Source of the DNA: Diaphorobacter ruginosibacter
GTDB lineage: Bacteria > Pseudomonadota > Gammaproteobacteria > Burkholderiales > Burkholderiaceae_C
Length of the DNA: 64,000 nt
Assembly: GCF_014395975.1 (NCBI RefSeq)
Contig: NZ_CP060714.1
Span: forward strand, 1,736,001 to 1,800,000
Direction of reading: 5' to 3'
Below the pieces are notes generated by a model that was not told the DNA's origin, did not search any database, and saw only the letters and a program-made list of their open reading frames with translations. Shown in pieces: positions 53,346-61,051 of the stretch. A program made the translations under genes and the position numbers. How positions within the stretch are numbered: position 1 is the first letter of the stretch; every line of letters starts with the position of its first letter.

Positions 53346-55303
53346 ACGCGGTGGACTCCTTCGGCCGTCTCTGAGGGAGGGAAGGTCTTTGCATCCAGCA
53401 GCCTCAGCGTCGCACTGATGGAGCCGGTCCGTCCGTCCTCGTACTTCACCTGTGTCTGCACGAATTGCTCAGTCTGCGTGCCGTACAGCGCGTCGACAAG
53501 CACGGAGTACCTGTCGCCGATGAAGCCGCGGCGGACCTTGTTGGTGCGGGTGAGTTCGCCGTCATCGGCATCCAGCTCCTTGTGCAGCACAAGAAAACGG
53601 CTGACCTGGCTGCCCGCGAGCATGCCGTCCCGGGACAGGTCGAGGTTGACCTTCTCCACGCAATCCCTGACCAGCTCGCACACCTCGGGCTTGCCGGCCA
53701 GGTCGGTGTACCCCGCATAGGGCAGGTTCCGTTTCTCGGCCCAGTTCCCGACCGCGTCGAAGTCGATGTTGACCATCACGCAGACACGGTCGCGGCCATC
53801 GCCGAAGGCCACTGCCTCCTTGATGAACGAGAAGAACTTCAGCTTGTTCTCCACGTACTTGGGCGCGAACATGGCACCCGAGAACGGCCCCCCCTGCAAA
53901 CGGCCCACGTCCTTGATGCGGTCGATGATCTTCAGGTGTCCGCTGGCGTCAAGGAAGCCGGCATCGCTGGTGTGATACCAGCCATCGTCCGAGATGACTT
54001 CCGCCGTCGCTCCCGGGTTCTTGTAGTACTCCTTGAGCAGTCCGGGCGTCTTGACGAGCACCTCGCCGTTCTCTCCGATCTTGATCTGCACGCCTTCGCA
54101 AGGAATGCCCACCGTGTCCGATCGCACGTCCCTGTCCGGGTGCAGGCACACGAAGACGGCCGTTTCGGTGGAACCATACAACTGCTTGAGATTGATGCCG
54201 ATAGAGCGATAGAAACTGAAGAGATCCGGACCGATCGCCTCGCCCGCCGTGTAGGCCACCCGCACCCGCGAGAATCCAAGATTGTTGCGAAGCGGACCAT
54301 AGATGAGGGCATCGCCGATCCGGTACCTGATCCGGTCCCACATGCCCACGGGTTTGCCGTCCAGCAGGGCAGGGCCGACGCGCCTGGCCAGTTCCATGCA
54401 GGAACTGAACACCCATCGCATGACGGTGCTGGCATCTTCCATGCGGATCATCACATGGGTCAGCAACCCTTCGAAGATCCTGGGCGGCGCGAAATAGTAT
54501 GTCGGCCCCACCTCCTTGAGATCGATGGAGACGGTGCTGGCGTTCTCGGGGCAGTTGACGACATAGCCCACCGCCAGCCATTGCGCATAGGAAAAGATGT
54601 TCTGTCCGATCCACGCAGGTGGCAGATAGGCCAGCACTTCTTCCGTGTCCTTCAGCTGGTCGAACCTGGCTCCTGCCTGGGCGCGGTCGATGAGCGACGC
54701 GTGGGTGTGGACCACGCCCTTGGGATTGCCCGTGGTGCCGCTGGTGAAGAACATGGCGGCGACATCGGCGGCACTGCCTTGCTCCACCTGGCCATGGTAG
54801 AAATCGGGATGGTCGCGTGTGAACTGCCGGCCCAGGTCCATCAGGGCATCGAGCCCTTCCAGGCAGGTCTCCTCGTAGTTGCGCAAGCCGCGCGGCTCGT
54901 CATACCAGATGCGCGCGAGCCGGGGGCATTGGTCGCGCACTTCCAGCAGCTTGTCCACCTGTTCCTGGTCCTCGACGACACAGAAGCGCACTTCCGCGTT
55001 GTTGATGGGGAAGACGCATTCCGTCGCCACGGCGTCCTGATAGAGCGGAACGGGAATCGCACCGAGGGACTGGGCCGCCAGCATGGTCGCATAGAGGCGC
55101 GGACGATTGCTCCCGAGGAGCACCAGGTGCTCGTTCCGCTGCAGTCCCGCCAGGTGCAGGCCGCCCGCGATTTCCTGAACCATTCGCGCAAGATCCGACC
55201 AGCTCGTGGTTTGCCAGATGCCGTACTCCTTCTCCCGCATCGCCGGGGCCTTCGGACGTGTTGCGGCCTGTTTCAGCATCAAGCGGGGAAAGGTCGGTTG
55301 CAC
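53342..55303 (-). CDS. AMP-forming acyl-CoA synthetase (long-chain/aryl type)
   Basis: 653 aa. Activates a carboxylic acid to its CoA thioester. The phosphate-binding loop is FFTSGTTGNPKGVVHTH, later motifs are LYGSTETAVF, GWYHTSDAGFLDASGHLKI and the catalytic Lys in GELTRTNKVRRGFI. The starting GTG at 55303 is supported by GGAG 5 nt upstream and by fitting neatly behind the small gene that ends at 55329; the longer open frame to 55423 would overlap it. The presence of its own Liv transporter suggests that the imported acid is the substrate. Chain type not predictable; aromatic or branched acids are as likely as fatty acids. Confidence 0.88.
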   Translation of the reverse strand: MQPTFPRLMLKQAATRPKAPAMREKEYGIWQTTSWSDLARMVQEIAGGLHLAGLQRNEHLVLLGSNRPRLYATMLAAQSLGAIPVPLYQDAVATECVFPINNAEVRFCVVEDQEQVDKLLEVRDQCPRLARIWYDEPRGLRNYEETCLEGLDALMDLGRQFTRDHPDFYHGQVEQGSAADVAAMFFTSGTTGNPKGVVHTHASLIDRAQAGARFDQLKDTEEVLAYLPPAWIGQNIFSYAQWLAVGYVVNCPENASTVSIDLKEVGPTYYFAPPRIFEGLLTHVMIRMEDASTVMRWVFSSCMELARRVGPALLDGKPVGMWDRIRYRIGDALIYGPLRNNLGFSRVRVAYTAGEAIGPDLFSFYRSIGINLKQLYGSTETAVFVCLHPDRDVRSDTVGIPCEGVQIKIGENGEVLVKTPGLLKEYYKNPGATAEVISDDGWYHTSDAGFLDASGHLKIIDRIKDVGRLQGGPFSGAMFAPKYVENKLKFFSFIKEAVAFGDGRDRVCVMVNIDFDAVGNWAEKRNLPYAGYTDLAGKPEVCELVRDCVEKVNLDLSRDGMLAGSQVSRFLVLHKELDADDGELTRTNKVRRGFIGDRYSVLVDALYGTQTEQFVQTQVKYEDGRTGSISATLRLLDAKTFPPSETAEGVHRV

Positions 55304-55328
55304 GTTGACTCCGCGTTGGAGGGGGCGC

Positions 55329-55676
55329 TCAATGGGCGCCTGGAGGATGGGCGGAGTGCTCAAGGGCGAGCGCGAGGTATCGTTCCTGCAGTGACTTGTC
55401 TTGTGAGCGAGCGGCAACACCATGGCAGTACTTCCAGTGAGTTTCAGTCAGCACGGCACCCAGCTTCAATGCCTGGTGCAAACGTTGCAGGGCGAGGCGC
55501 TGGTGACCGAAGCGCATGCTCCGCTCCAGCAGCTCCAGGACACTGTCGCGGCCGAGATCCTGCTGCGCGGCGGCCGCGGATGGAAGGCCGGCCGTGCGCA
55601 GTTGCCGCTTGAGCTGCCGGACCTTGCGCCTTCCGCGCAGTGCGATGGCTGTCGTCATCGGGGCTTCCTGGTCCAT
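55329..55676 (-). CDS. Small basic protein of the mutase operon, unknown
   Basis: 115 aa from the ATG at 55676 (GAGG 7 nt upstream). N-terminal half is very basic (LRGRRKVRQLKRQLRTAGL), followed by helices (DSVLELLERSMRFGHQRLAL, LQERYLALALEHSAHPPGAH). Amphipathic helical repeats suggest a protein-binding or regulatory role. It lies 9 bp after the GTPase-thioesterase gene and 25 bp ahead of the synthetase gene, so it is firmly part of the operon. No family recognised. Confidence 0.6.
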   Translation of the reverse strand: MDQEAPMTTAIALRGRRKVRQLKRQLRTAGLPSAAAAQQDLGRDSVLELLERSMRFGHQRLALQRLHQALKLGAVLTETHWKYCHGVAARSQDKSLQERYLALALEHSAHPPGAH

Positions 55677-55685
55677 CACGGCACC

Positions 55686-56873
55686 TCATTCATCGTTGGC
55701 GCCCACAGGAGGCCTGTCCAGGACATACACCGTCCCGTGGATCAGGGCGATATGCGCGTTGTCGCTGGCCCTGAAGATGCGCACCTGGTAGCTGCCGATC
55801 TTCCTGGAGCGGCTCACCTCGCTGGCATGTGCGATCAGCCAGTCGCCTTCGTCCACGGCCGTCGAGATGCTCATCTGTCCATCCACGAGCGTGGCGAGCT
55901 TGCCGTGCGAATTGCATGCCAGGCCGAGCGCCATGTCACCAAACGAGAACAGGATGCCGCCATGGCACTTGCCGTTGAAATTGATGTGCTTGCGCTGCAC
56001 CTTCATGCGCAGCGTGGCCGTTCCCTTGGCGGCTGCCACCAGCTCGAATCCCAGCAGGTTGGCCACGTTGTCCTGTGCAATGAACCCGGACAGTTGCCGG
56101 TAGGCCTCCTGAGCGCCGTCCACCGCATGCCGCTTGCCTCGCTCCGGACGCTGGAGCAGCACTTCCACCAGCTTGTCGACGCCGTCGCCGCTTGTGGCCA
56201 CCACCTGCAGCACAGGGGGCAGGTGGCACTGGTCCTTGCGAAGCGCGAGCATGGCGCGCAGGTCGGACGCTGTCTTGCGCGAGTCGGGAAGATCGGCCTT
56301 GGTCACGACGAATACGTCGGCGATCTCGAGGATGCCCGCCTTGATGGCCTGCACGTCGTCGCCCAGTCCTGGAGGGCATACGACGATCCTGGTGTCTGCA
56401 AAGCGGGTGATCTCCACTTCCGACTGCCCCGCACCGACGGTCTCGACGATGACGACATCGAACCCGGCTGCATCGAACAGGTCGATCACATCGGCAGCGG
56501 CCGTGGCCAGGCCGCCGAGATGCCCCCGGGAGGCCAGCGAGCGGATGAACACGCCGTCGTCCGACTGGCGTTCCCCCATGCGGATGCGGTCTCCCAGCAC
56601 GGCCCCGCCGGTGAAGGGGCTCGACGGGTCCACCGCCACGACCGCCACGGTCATGCCGCGTTCGCGCAGGCCGCGGATCATCGCGGACACCAGCGTGGAC
56701 TTGCCGCCCCCGGGCGGGCCCGTGACGCCGATGACATGGGCGCGGCCTTGCCGGGCAGCGGTGGCCTGGCGTATCGCATATGCCGATGCCCCGCCATCCT
56801 CGAGTGCGCTGATCGCCCGTCCGATGGCCCGGCGATCTCCCTCCAGCGCCTTGAATATGAGAGCTGTATCCAT
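55686..56873 (-). CDS. MeaB-type GTPase fused to a PaaI-like hotdog thioesterase
   Basis: 395 aa with two domains. Residues 1-245 are a MeaB/ArgK/YgfD G-protein, the chaperone of B12 acyl-CoA mutases: Walker A GPPGGGKST (52-60), AVDPSSPFTGGAVLGDRIRM, the switch FDVVIVETVGAGQSEVEI and TKAD (191-194) where most members have NKAD. Residues 262-388 are a hotdog acyl-CoA thioesterase domain with HINFNGKCHGGILFSFGDMA, the PaaI-type active-site segment (His304, Asp313). The usual C-terminal dimerisation arm of MeaB appears to be missing and replaced by the hotdog domain. The ATG at 56873 lies 4 bp after the mutase gene. This fusion is unusual; see findings. Confidence 0.85.
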   Translation of the reverse strand: MDTALIFKALEGDRRAIGRAISALEDGGASAYAIRQATAARQGRAHVIGVTGPPGGGKSTLVSAMIRGLRERGMTVAVVAVDPSSPFTGGAVLGDRIRMGERQSDDGVFIRSLASRGHLGGLATAAADVIDLFDAAGFDVVIVETVGAGQSEVEITRFADTRIVVCPPGLGDDVQAIKAGILEIADVFVVTKADLPDSRKTASDLRAMLALRKDQCHLPPVLQVVATSGDGVDKLVEVLLQRPERGKRHAVDGAQEAYRQLSGFIAQDNVANLLGFELVAAAKGTATLRMKVQRKHINFNGKCHGGILFSFGDMALGLACNSHGKLATLVDGQMSISTAVDEGDWLIAHASEVSRSRKIGSYQVRIFRASDNAHIALIHGTVYVLDRPPVGANDE

Positions 56874-56877
56874 CGCG

Positions 56878-58560
56878 TCAGACCATGGTGAGTGGATGGC
56901 CGAATCCGAGTTCCTTGCGCAGCGTGCCGCAAATTTCCCCGTGGGTCGCGCCGGCCTCAGCGGCCTTGACCACATGCTCGAATACGTTGGCATTCCGGCC
57001 TTCCGTCGAGCGTGCCAGCGCAGTCAATGCGGCATCCACGTCGGCGTTCGAGCGCTCCCGCTTGAACTGGGCCAGCCGCTGGAGATAGCCCTGCATCCGC
57101 GCGGGTTCGGGATACTCCAGCGACGGATAGGTTCCGGGGTCTTCCTCCGTCTGGTAGGCGTTGACGCCCACCACGGTCTGGCTGCCTGAATCCACCTGCT
57201 TCTGAAACGCGAGGGCGGAGTCTCCGATCATCTGCTGGACCATGCCCTTTTCCACGGCGTTGTACATGCCGCCCACCTCGTCGATCATGGCGATGATCTT
57301 GTTGATCTTTGCCTCCATATCGTCGGTGAGCGATTCGATGTAGTAGGAGCCGCCCAGCGGATCGATGACATCGGTGAGGTGGGCTTCCTCGCGCAGGATG
57401 TTCTGCGTTGCCACGGCGATGCGCGCGGCCTCGGCCGTGGGGGTGGAGAACACTTCGTCATAGCCGTCGGTGTGCAGGGACTGCAACCCCCCCAGGATGC
57501 CCGCCATGGCCTGCGTCGTGACACGGGCGATGTTGTTGAGTGGCTGCTGCCGGGTGAGATCCACGCCCGACGTCTGGCCGTGGAACTTGAATCGCCACGA
57601 GCGTGGGTCCTTCGCTCCGAATCGTTCGCGGCACAGCCGTGCCCAGATCCTTCTTCCTGCCCGGAACTTTGCAACCTCCTCGAACAGGCTGACCGAGATG
57701 TCGAAGAAGAAGGTGAAGCGTGGCAGGAACTGGTCCGGGTCCATGCCCGCTGCAATGCAGTCTTCCGCATACTGGATGCCGGACGCCAGCGTGAATGCCA
57801 TGGCCTCGGCCGGCGTCGCGCCCGCCTGCTGCATGTGCTGGCCGACGATGGAGAGCGGATTCCAGTTGGGAACGTATGCGTTGCAGAACTTGATGTGATC
57901 GATCACCACGCGCCTTGCGCCTTGAAGCGCCAGGCGAAAGAACATGTGGTTGGCGACGAAATGGGAAATGCAGTCGCTCTGGTTGGAGGTTCCGGTGATC
58001 CTGGTCCAGGGGATGCCGCGACGCCTCGCCACTGCCAGCTCAAAGGCCAGCAGCGTGAACGGCGAGGGATCGTTCATGGCCGTGGACAGGTCGCCGATCG
58101 GCACGCCGTCGAGCGCGGTGTCCATGTCCTTGACGTGATTGATCACCGTACCGCAAGTGCCCAGCAGTTCGTGGGGCACCTCGTCGGCATCGTATCCGCG
58201 GAACACGGAGTTGCAGGGAATGAGGGACAGCGCGGATGCCCCGAGGTCCAGGATTTCCTTGACGCGCTGGTTGTAGTCCTCCGGAACCCCCAGGCCGATC
58301 AGCTGGCGCTGGGACCAGCTCCTTCCCCTGTACATGGTGGCATAGATGCCGCGCGTGTAGGGATACTGGCCGGGGTAGCCAAGTGCCTCGTCCTGGCGCT
58401 CGCCGGTCCAGTCCCGCTGCGTGTAAAGCGGCTTGATGGGAATGCCGGAGCGGTTGAACGTGGTGGCATCGGCCTTCACCCCCTGGGTGAATTCCCTTTC
58501 CCATTTGCGCAGTCCTTCGGGTGCTGCAGCCTGCTTGATGTTCAGAATGTCGGCGCTCAT
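56878..58560 (-). CDS. Divergent B12-dependent acyl-CoA mutase, catalytic subunit
   Basis: 560 aa, the length of isobutyryl- and 2-hydroxyisobutyryl-CoA mutase large subunits, i.e. the TIM-barrel without the B12 domain. Clear family stretches are YPYTRGIYATMYRGRSWSQ, AFTLASGIQYAEDCIAAGMD, FFFDISVSLFEEVAKFRAGR, GGLQSLHTDGYDEVFSTPTA and VIDPLGGSYYIESLTDDME. Yet the substrate pocket differs: Leu87 is where methylmalonyl-CoA mutase has Tyr89, isobutyryl-CoA mutase Phe and hydroxyisobutyryl-CoA mutase Ile; Asn204 aligns by eye with their Arg/Gln; and the strongly conserved FDLPTQ-like segment reads PCNSVF (115-120). His242 is kept. So this is a mutase of unknown substrate. ATG overlaps the B12-subunit stop by 4 bp. 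Confidence 0.88.
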   Translation of the reverse strand: MSADILNIKQAAAPEGLRKWEREFTQGVKADATTFNRSGIPIKPLYTQRDWTGERQDEALGYPGQYPYTRGIYATMYRGRSWSQRQLIGLGVPEDYNQRVKEILDLGASALSLIPCNSVFRGYDADEVPHELLGTCGTVINHVKDMDTALDGVPIGDLSTAMNDPSPFTLLAFELAVARRRGIPWTRITGTSNQSDCISHFVANHMFFRLALQGARRVVIDHIKFCNAYVPNWNPLSIVGQHMQQAGATPAEAMAFTLASGIQYAEDCIAAGMDPDQFLPRFTFFFDISVSLFEEVAKFRAGRRIWARLCRERFGAKDPRSWRFKFHGQTSGVDLTRQQPLNNIARVTTQAMAGILGGLQSLHTDGYDEVFSTPTAEAARIAVATQNILREEAHLTDVIDPLGGSYYIESLTDDMEAKINKIIAMIDEVGGMYNAVEKGMVQQMIGDSALAFQKQVDSGSQTVVGVNAYQTEEDPGTYPSLEYPEPARMQGYLQRLAQFKRERSNADVDAALTALARSTEGRNANVFEHVVKAAEAGATHGEICGTLRKELGFGHPLTMV

Positions 58561-58979
58561 GCTGATTCCCCTTGCAATTGGCGGCGCTTCGCGGTGAGGG
58601 CGATGACGTCGGTGACGACGTCATCCAGTGCGGCACCGGGATGGAAGACCCGGGCAACGCCCGCTTCAAGCAGCCTGGCTTCATCCTTGGCGGGCACGAT
58701 GCCGCCCACGATGACCTGGACATCCGACAGCCCGGCGTTCCTCAACGCGTCCATGAGCTGGGGAATGATCAGGTGGTCCGTCGCGAGAGAGGAAATACCG
58801 ATGACGTCGGCATCCTCTTCCGTTGCCAGCTTGACGACGGTGGCGATCTCCTGCCATGGCGGGGTGTAGATCACCTCCATGCCTGCGTCGCGAAGGGTGG
58901 CGGAGATGACGCGGCTGCCTCTGTCATGCCCGTCAAATCCAATCTTCGTGACAATCACCCTAGGCGGACGAGCTGCCAT
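58557..58979 (-). CDS. B12-binding subunit of the acyl-CoA mutase
   Basis: 140 aa Rossmann-type cobalamin domain. The cobalt-ligating motif is FDGHDRGSRVIS (DxHxxG, His near residue 18), then GISSLATDHLIIPQLMDALR and VQVIVGGIVPAKDEARLLEA, the SxL and GG parts of the nucleotide-tail site. AAAGGAGACACAAG upstream gives a strong ribosome site. Its start overlaps the end of the TetR gene by 20 bp and its stop overlaps the mutase start, so regulator, cofactor subunit and catalytic subunit are one transcript. Confidence 0.93.
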   Translation of the reverse strand: MAARPPRVIVTKIGFDGHDRGSRVISATLRDAGMEVIYTPPWQEIATVVKLATEEDADVIGISSLATDHLIIPQLMDALRNAGLSDVQVIVGGIVPAKDEARLLEAGVARVFHPGAALDDVVTDVIALTAKRRQLQGESA

Positions 58980-59565
58980 CTTGTGTCTCCTTTATGAGCC
59001 CCACAAACTTCCTTGCCAGTGCGCGTGGGGAATCGCGTCCCTGGGGGTTGAACCACAGCGCTGTCCAGTTGAGCGCGCCGATCAGCATCAGGCGCAGCGC
59101 GTGGCGATCTGCGCGGGGCACGAGCGGCAGTTGCTCCACTGCGTCGCGAAAGGTCTGCTCGTAGCTCTCGCGCACGGCGCGCAGGCGCTCGGCGGCTTCC
59201 GGAATGTCGTCAGGCAAGACGCGGATGAGGACGTTTGCGTAGTTGCTGTCGCTGAGCACGGTTTCCAGGTGTGCCCGGCACAACGCCTCGAGGCGGCTCC
59301 ACGGGTCGCGTTCCTTCTCCAGCGCCGCCGCGGTTGCTAATTCCAGCTCCCTGACGCCCTCGCTGTAGACCGCCACGAGCAGCGCTTCCTTGGAAGGGAA
59401 GTGGTAGTACATCGATCCCGGAAGCATGTTGGTCTCCAGGGCGATGTCGCGCATGGAGGTCGCCGCGTAGCCGCGGCTGCCGAAGTGCCGTGCTGCTGCA
59501 TTCAGCAATTCCGGAAGCCGGTTGTCTGCCCGTGGCGACCGCGTGGTGGTGCGTTTGGAGTTCAT
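58960..59565 (-). CDS. TetR-family regulator of the mutase operon
   Basis: 201 aa. N-terminal HTH: PELLNAAARHFGSRGYAATS, MRDIALETNMLPGSMYYHFPSK, EALLVAVYSEGV, the usual TetR/FadR opening. The C-terminal domain is a typical ligand-binding helical bundle. ATG at 59565; the open frame continues far upstream but without typical TetR sequence and across the promoter. First gene of the eleven-gene unit, so it is likely autoregulated through the CAAAC-n4-GTTTG element just upstream. Regulators of this style often sense acyl-CoAs (inference). Confidence 0.88.
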   Translation of the reverse strand: MNSKRTTTRSPRADNRLPELLNAAARHFGSRGYAATSMRDIALETNMLPGSMYYHFPSKEALLVAVYSEGVRELELATAAALEKERDPWSRLEALCRAHLETVLSDSNYANVLIRVLPDDIPEAAERLRAVRESYEQTFRDAVEQLPLVPRADRHALRLMLIGALNWTALWFNPQGRDSPRALARKFVGLIKETQDGSSSA

Positions 59566-59573
59566 ATAAAAAG

Positions 59574-59587
59574 CAAACGTTCGTTTG
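59574..59587. promoter_or_regulatory. Putative TetR operator, CAAAC-n4-GTTTG
   Basis: CAAAC at 59574-59578 and GTTTG at 59583-59587 form an inverted repeat ending 8 bp upstream of the TetR ATG. Its outer bases match the published form of PsrA/FadR-type sites (GAAAC or CAAAC, 2-4 bp, GTTTG/C). On the minus strand TTATAC at 59593-59588 abuts it and may be a -10. Confidence 0.5.
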
Positions 59588-59687
59588 GTATAAGTGTCAT
59601 GACTTGATGGGTAAAAGTCAACGAGACGACATCTAGGGATTTCACGGGTGCCTGGGGCACCTTGTTTCGTCCCGCTTCGGGTCGTGT

Positions 59688-59745
59688 TGCGACACCTGTC
59701 GCAGGCCGTTGCAAGCCCGCTGCGACAGGTGCGACATCTGTCGCA
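59688..59745. promoter_or_regulatory. Two identical-arm palindromes upstream of the aco operon, candidate enhancer sites
   Basis: TGCGACA-CC-TGTCGCA at 59688-59703 and TGCGACA-TC-TGTCGCA at 59730-59745 are perfect 7-bp-arm palindromes whose centres lie 42 bp apart, four helical turns. A half-site TGCGACA at 59721-59727 lies between them, and another TCGCA follows at 59750. They sit 145-200 bp upstream of the sigma-54 promoter, the usual position for the binding sites of an AcoR-type activator. Confidence 0.65.
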
Positions 59746-59888
59746 TGCCGTCGCACGCTCCCTCCAACGCCGAGTGCCACCTTCTCTGCGGGTTTGCCCT
59801 TGTTTGTGAGCGGTATCTGCGTTTTCCGGCGCGTTGCATCCATTGTTTTTCAGGGTTAACCCACGCTTTTCGACGCCTGGCCGGCAAT

Positions 59889-59904
59889 TGGCATGGCGCT
59901 TGCC
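59889..59904 (+). promoter_or_regulatory. Sigma-54 (-24/-12) promoter of the aco operon
   Basis: TGGCATG-GCGC-TTGCC matches the -24/-12 consensus TGGCACG-N4-TTGC at nearly every position, with GG and GC 10 bp apart. A palindrome GGGTTAACCC lies at 59853-59862 between it and the enhancer sites. Transcription would start near 59914, about 65 bp before the acoA ATG. Confidence 0.8.
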
Positions 59905-59979
59905 TTGAGCAGGTACGAGCTGCGACGCAGTTTCGGGTTTCAAACCATGAATCACCAACCAGGCAATGGAGACACCGCC

Positions 59980-60987
59980 ATGAATGCAAGCACCGAGCGC
60001 AAGCTGTGGATGTACGAGAAGATGATCGAGATCCGGGAATATGAAGAGACCATGGTCCGGGTCTACATGGAGGGCAAGCTGCCGCCCCACATCCAGAAGG
60101 GACTGGCCTTCGACATCGGCTCCGGGCCGGTGCCGGGCGAGATGCATCTCGCCGCTGGCCAGGAGCCGGTTGCGGTGGGGGTCTGCGCGCACCTGACGGA
60201 CAACGACACGGTGGTCGGCGCCCATCGCTCCCACCACTTCGCCATCGCCAAGGGCGTACCGCTCAAGCCGATGACGGCCGAGATGTTCGGCAAGGAGACG
60301 GGGCTTGGCAAAGGCAAGGGCGGTCACATGCATCTGTTCGATGCGGCGCACAAGTTCAGCTGCAGCGGCATCGTGGGCGCGAGCATGCCCCCCGCATGCG
60401 GCGCGGCCCTGGCGGCCAAGAAGCGCGGCAAGGACTGGGTGGCCGTGGCGTTCTTTGGCGAGGGCGCAACCAACCAGGGAGCCTTCCACGAATCACTGAA
60501 CCTCGCTGCGCTCTGGCAACTGCCCGTGCTGTTCGTCTGCGAGGACAACAAGTACGCGATTTCGGTGGAGAAGACCGAGTCGACCTCGGTGGAGTGGAAC
60601 GCCGACCGTGCCAGCGCGTACGGCATGCCCGGGGTGCTGGTGAAGGAGAACGATGCCGTGGCGGTCTACGAGGCCGCCGGTGAGGCCATCGCACGGGCGC
60701 GCAGGGGTGGCGGGCCCACGCTCCTGGAGGTCAAGACCGACCGCTATCTCGGCCACTTCCAGGGCGACCCCGAGGTGTACCGCACCAAGGGCGAGACCAC
60801 GACGCTGCGCGCCAACGACCCGATCCCGCGCATCGCCGAACAGCTGCGCGCGGCGGGCGAACTCACGGATGCCGTGGAGCAGCAGATCCGCCAGCGCGTC
60901 AGCGCCCGTGTGGCGGAGGCCTACGAATACGGCCGCGCAAGCCCCTATCCGAAGCCGGAGGACGCGCTGCTGCACGTCTTCAACTGA
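59980..60987 (+). CDS. acoA: Acetoin dehydrogenase-type E1 alpha subunit
   Basis: 335 aa thiamin-diphosphate enzyme subunit. ThDP-binding motif runs from AFFGEGATNQGAFHESLNLA to CEDNKYAIS (GDG-type with N), preceded by GKGKGGHMHLFDAAHKFSCS and GIVGASMPPACGAALAAKK. The phosphorylation-loop-like region DPEVYRTKGE is present. I took the ATG at 59980 since GGAGA lies 7 nt upstream and length then matches AcoA; an ATG at 59947 adds an 11-residue leader. With AcoB it decarboxylates/cleaves an alpha-hydroxyketone or 2-oxo acid, passing the acyl group to a lipoyl arm. Confidence 0.88.
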   Translation: MNASTERKLWMYEKMIEIREYEETMVRVYMEGKLPPHIQKGLAFDIGSGPVPGEMHLAAGQEPVAVGVCAHLTDNDTVVGAHRSHHFAIAKGVPLKPMTAEMFGKETGLGKGKGGHMHLFDAAHKFSCSGIVGASMPPACGAALAAKKRGKDWVAVAFFGEGATNQGAFHESLNLAALWQLPVLFVCEDNKYAISVEKTESTSVEWNADRASAYGMPGVLVKENDAVAVYEAAGEAIARARRGGGPTLLEVKTDRYLGHFQGDPEVYRTKGETTTLRANDPIPRIAEQLRAAGELTDAVEQQIRQRVSARVAEAYEYGRASPYPKPEDALLHVFN

Positions 60988-61051
60988 CCGCTTGCAGCCA
61001 GCTTCACCGGCCCCGGCCCGCTTCCATTCCAACGATTGCAGGAGAGACATC

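Noticed and set aside
55304..55423. Longer N-terminus for the acyl-CoA synthetase (693 aa)
   Set aside because: Would overlap the small gene ending at 55329; the GTG at 55303 has a good ribosome site and the extension lacks family similarity.
56878..58560. Annotation as ordinary methylmalonyl-CoA mutase
   Set aside because: The Tyr and Arg that hold the carboxylate and the FDLPTQ-type strand are replaced, and the B12 domain is a separate gene.
59566..60489. Extension of the TetR frame to 509 aa
   Set aside because: The extra part is antisense to acoA and crosses the sigma-54 promoter; the TetR domain starts cleanly at 59565.
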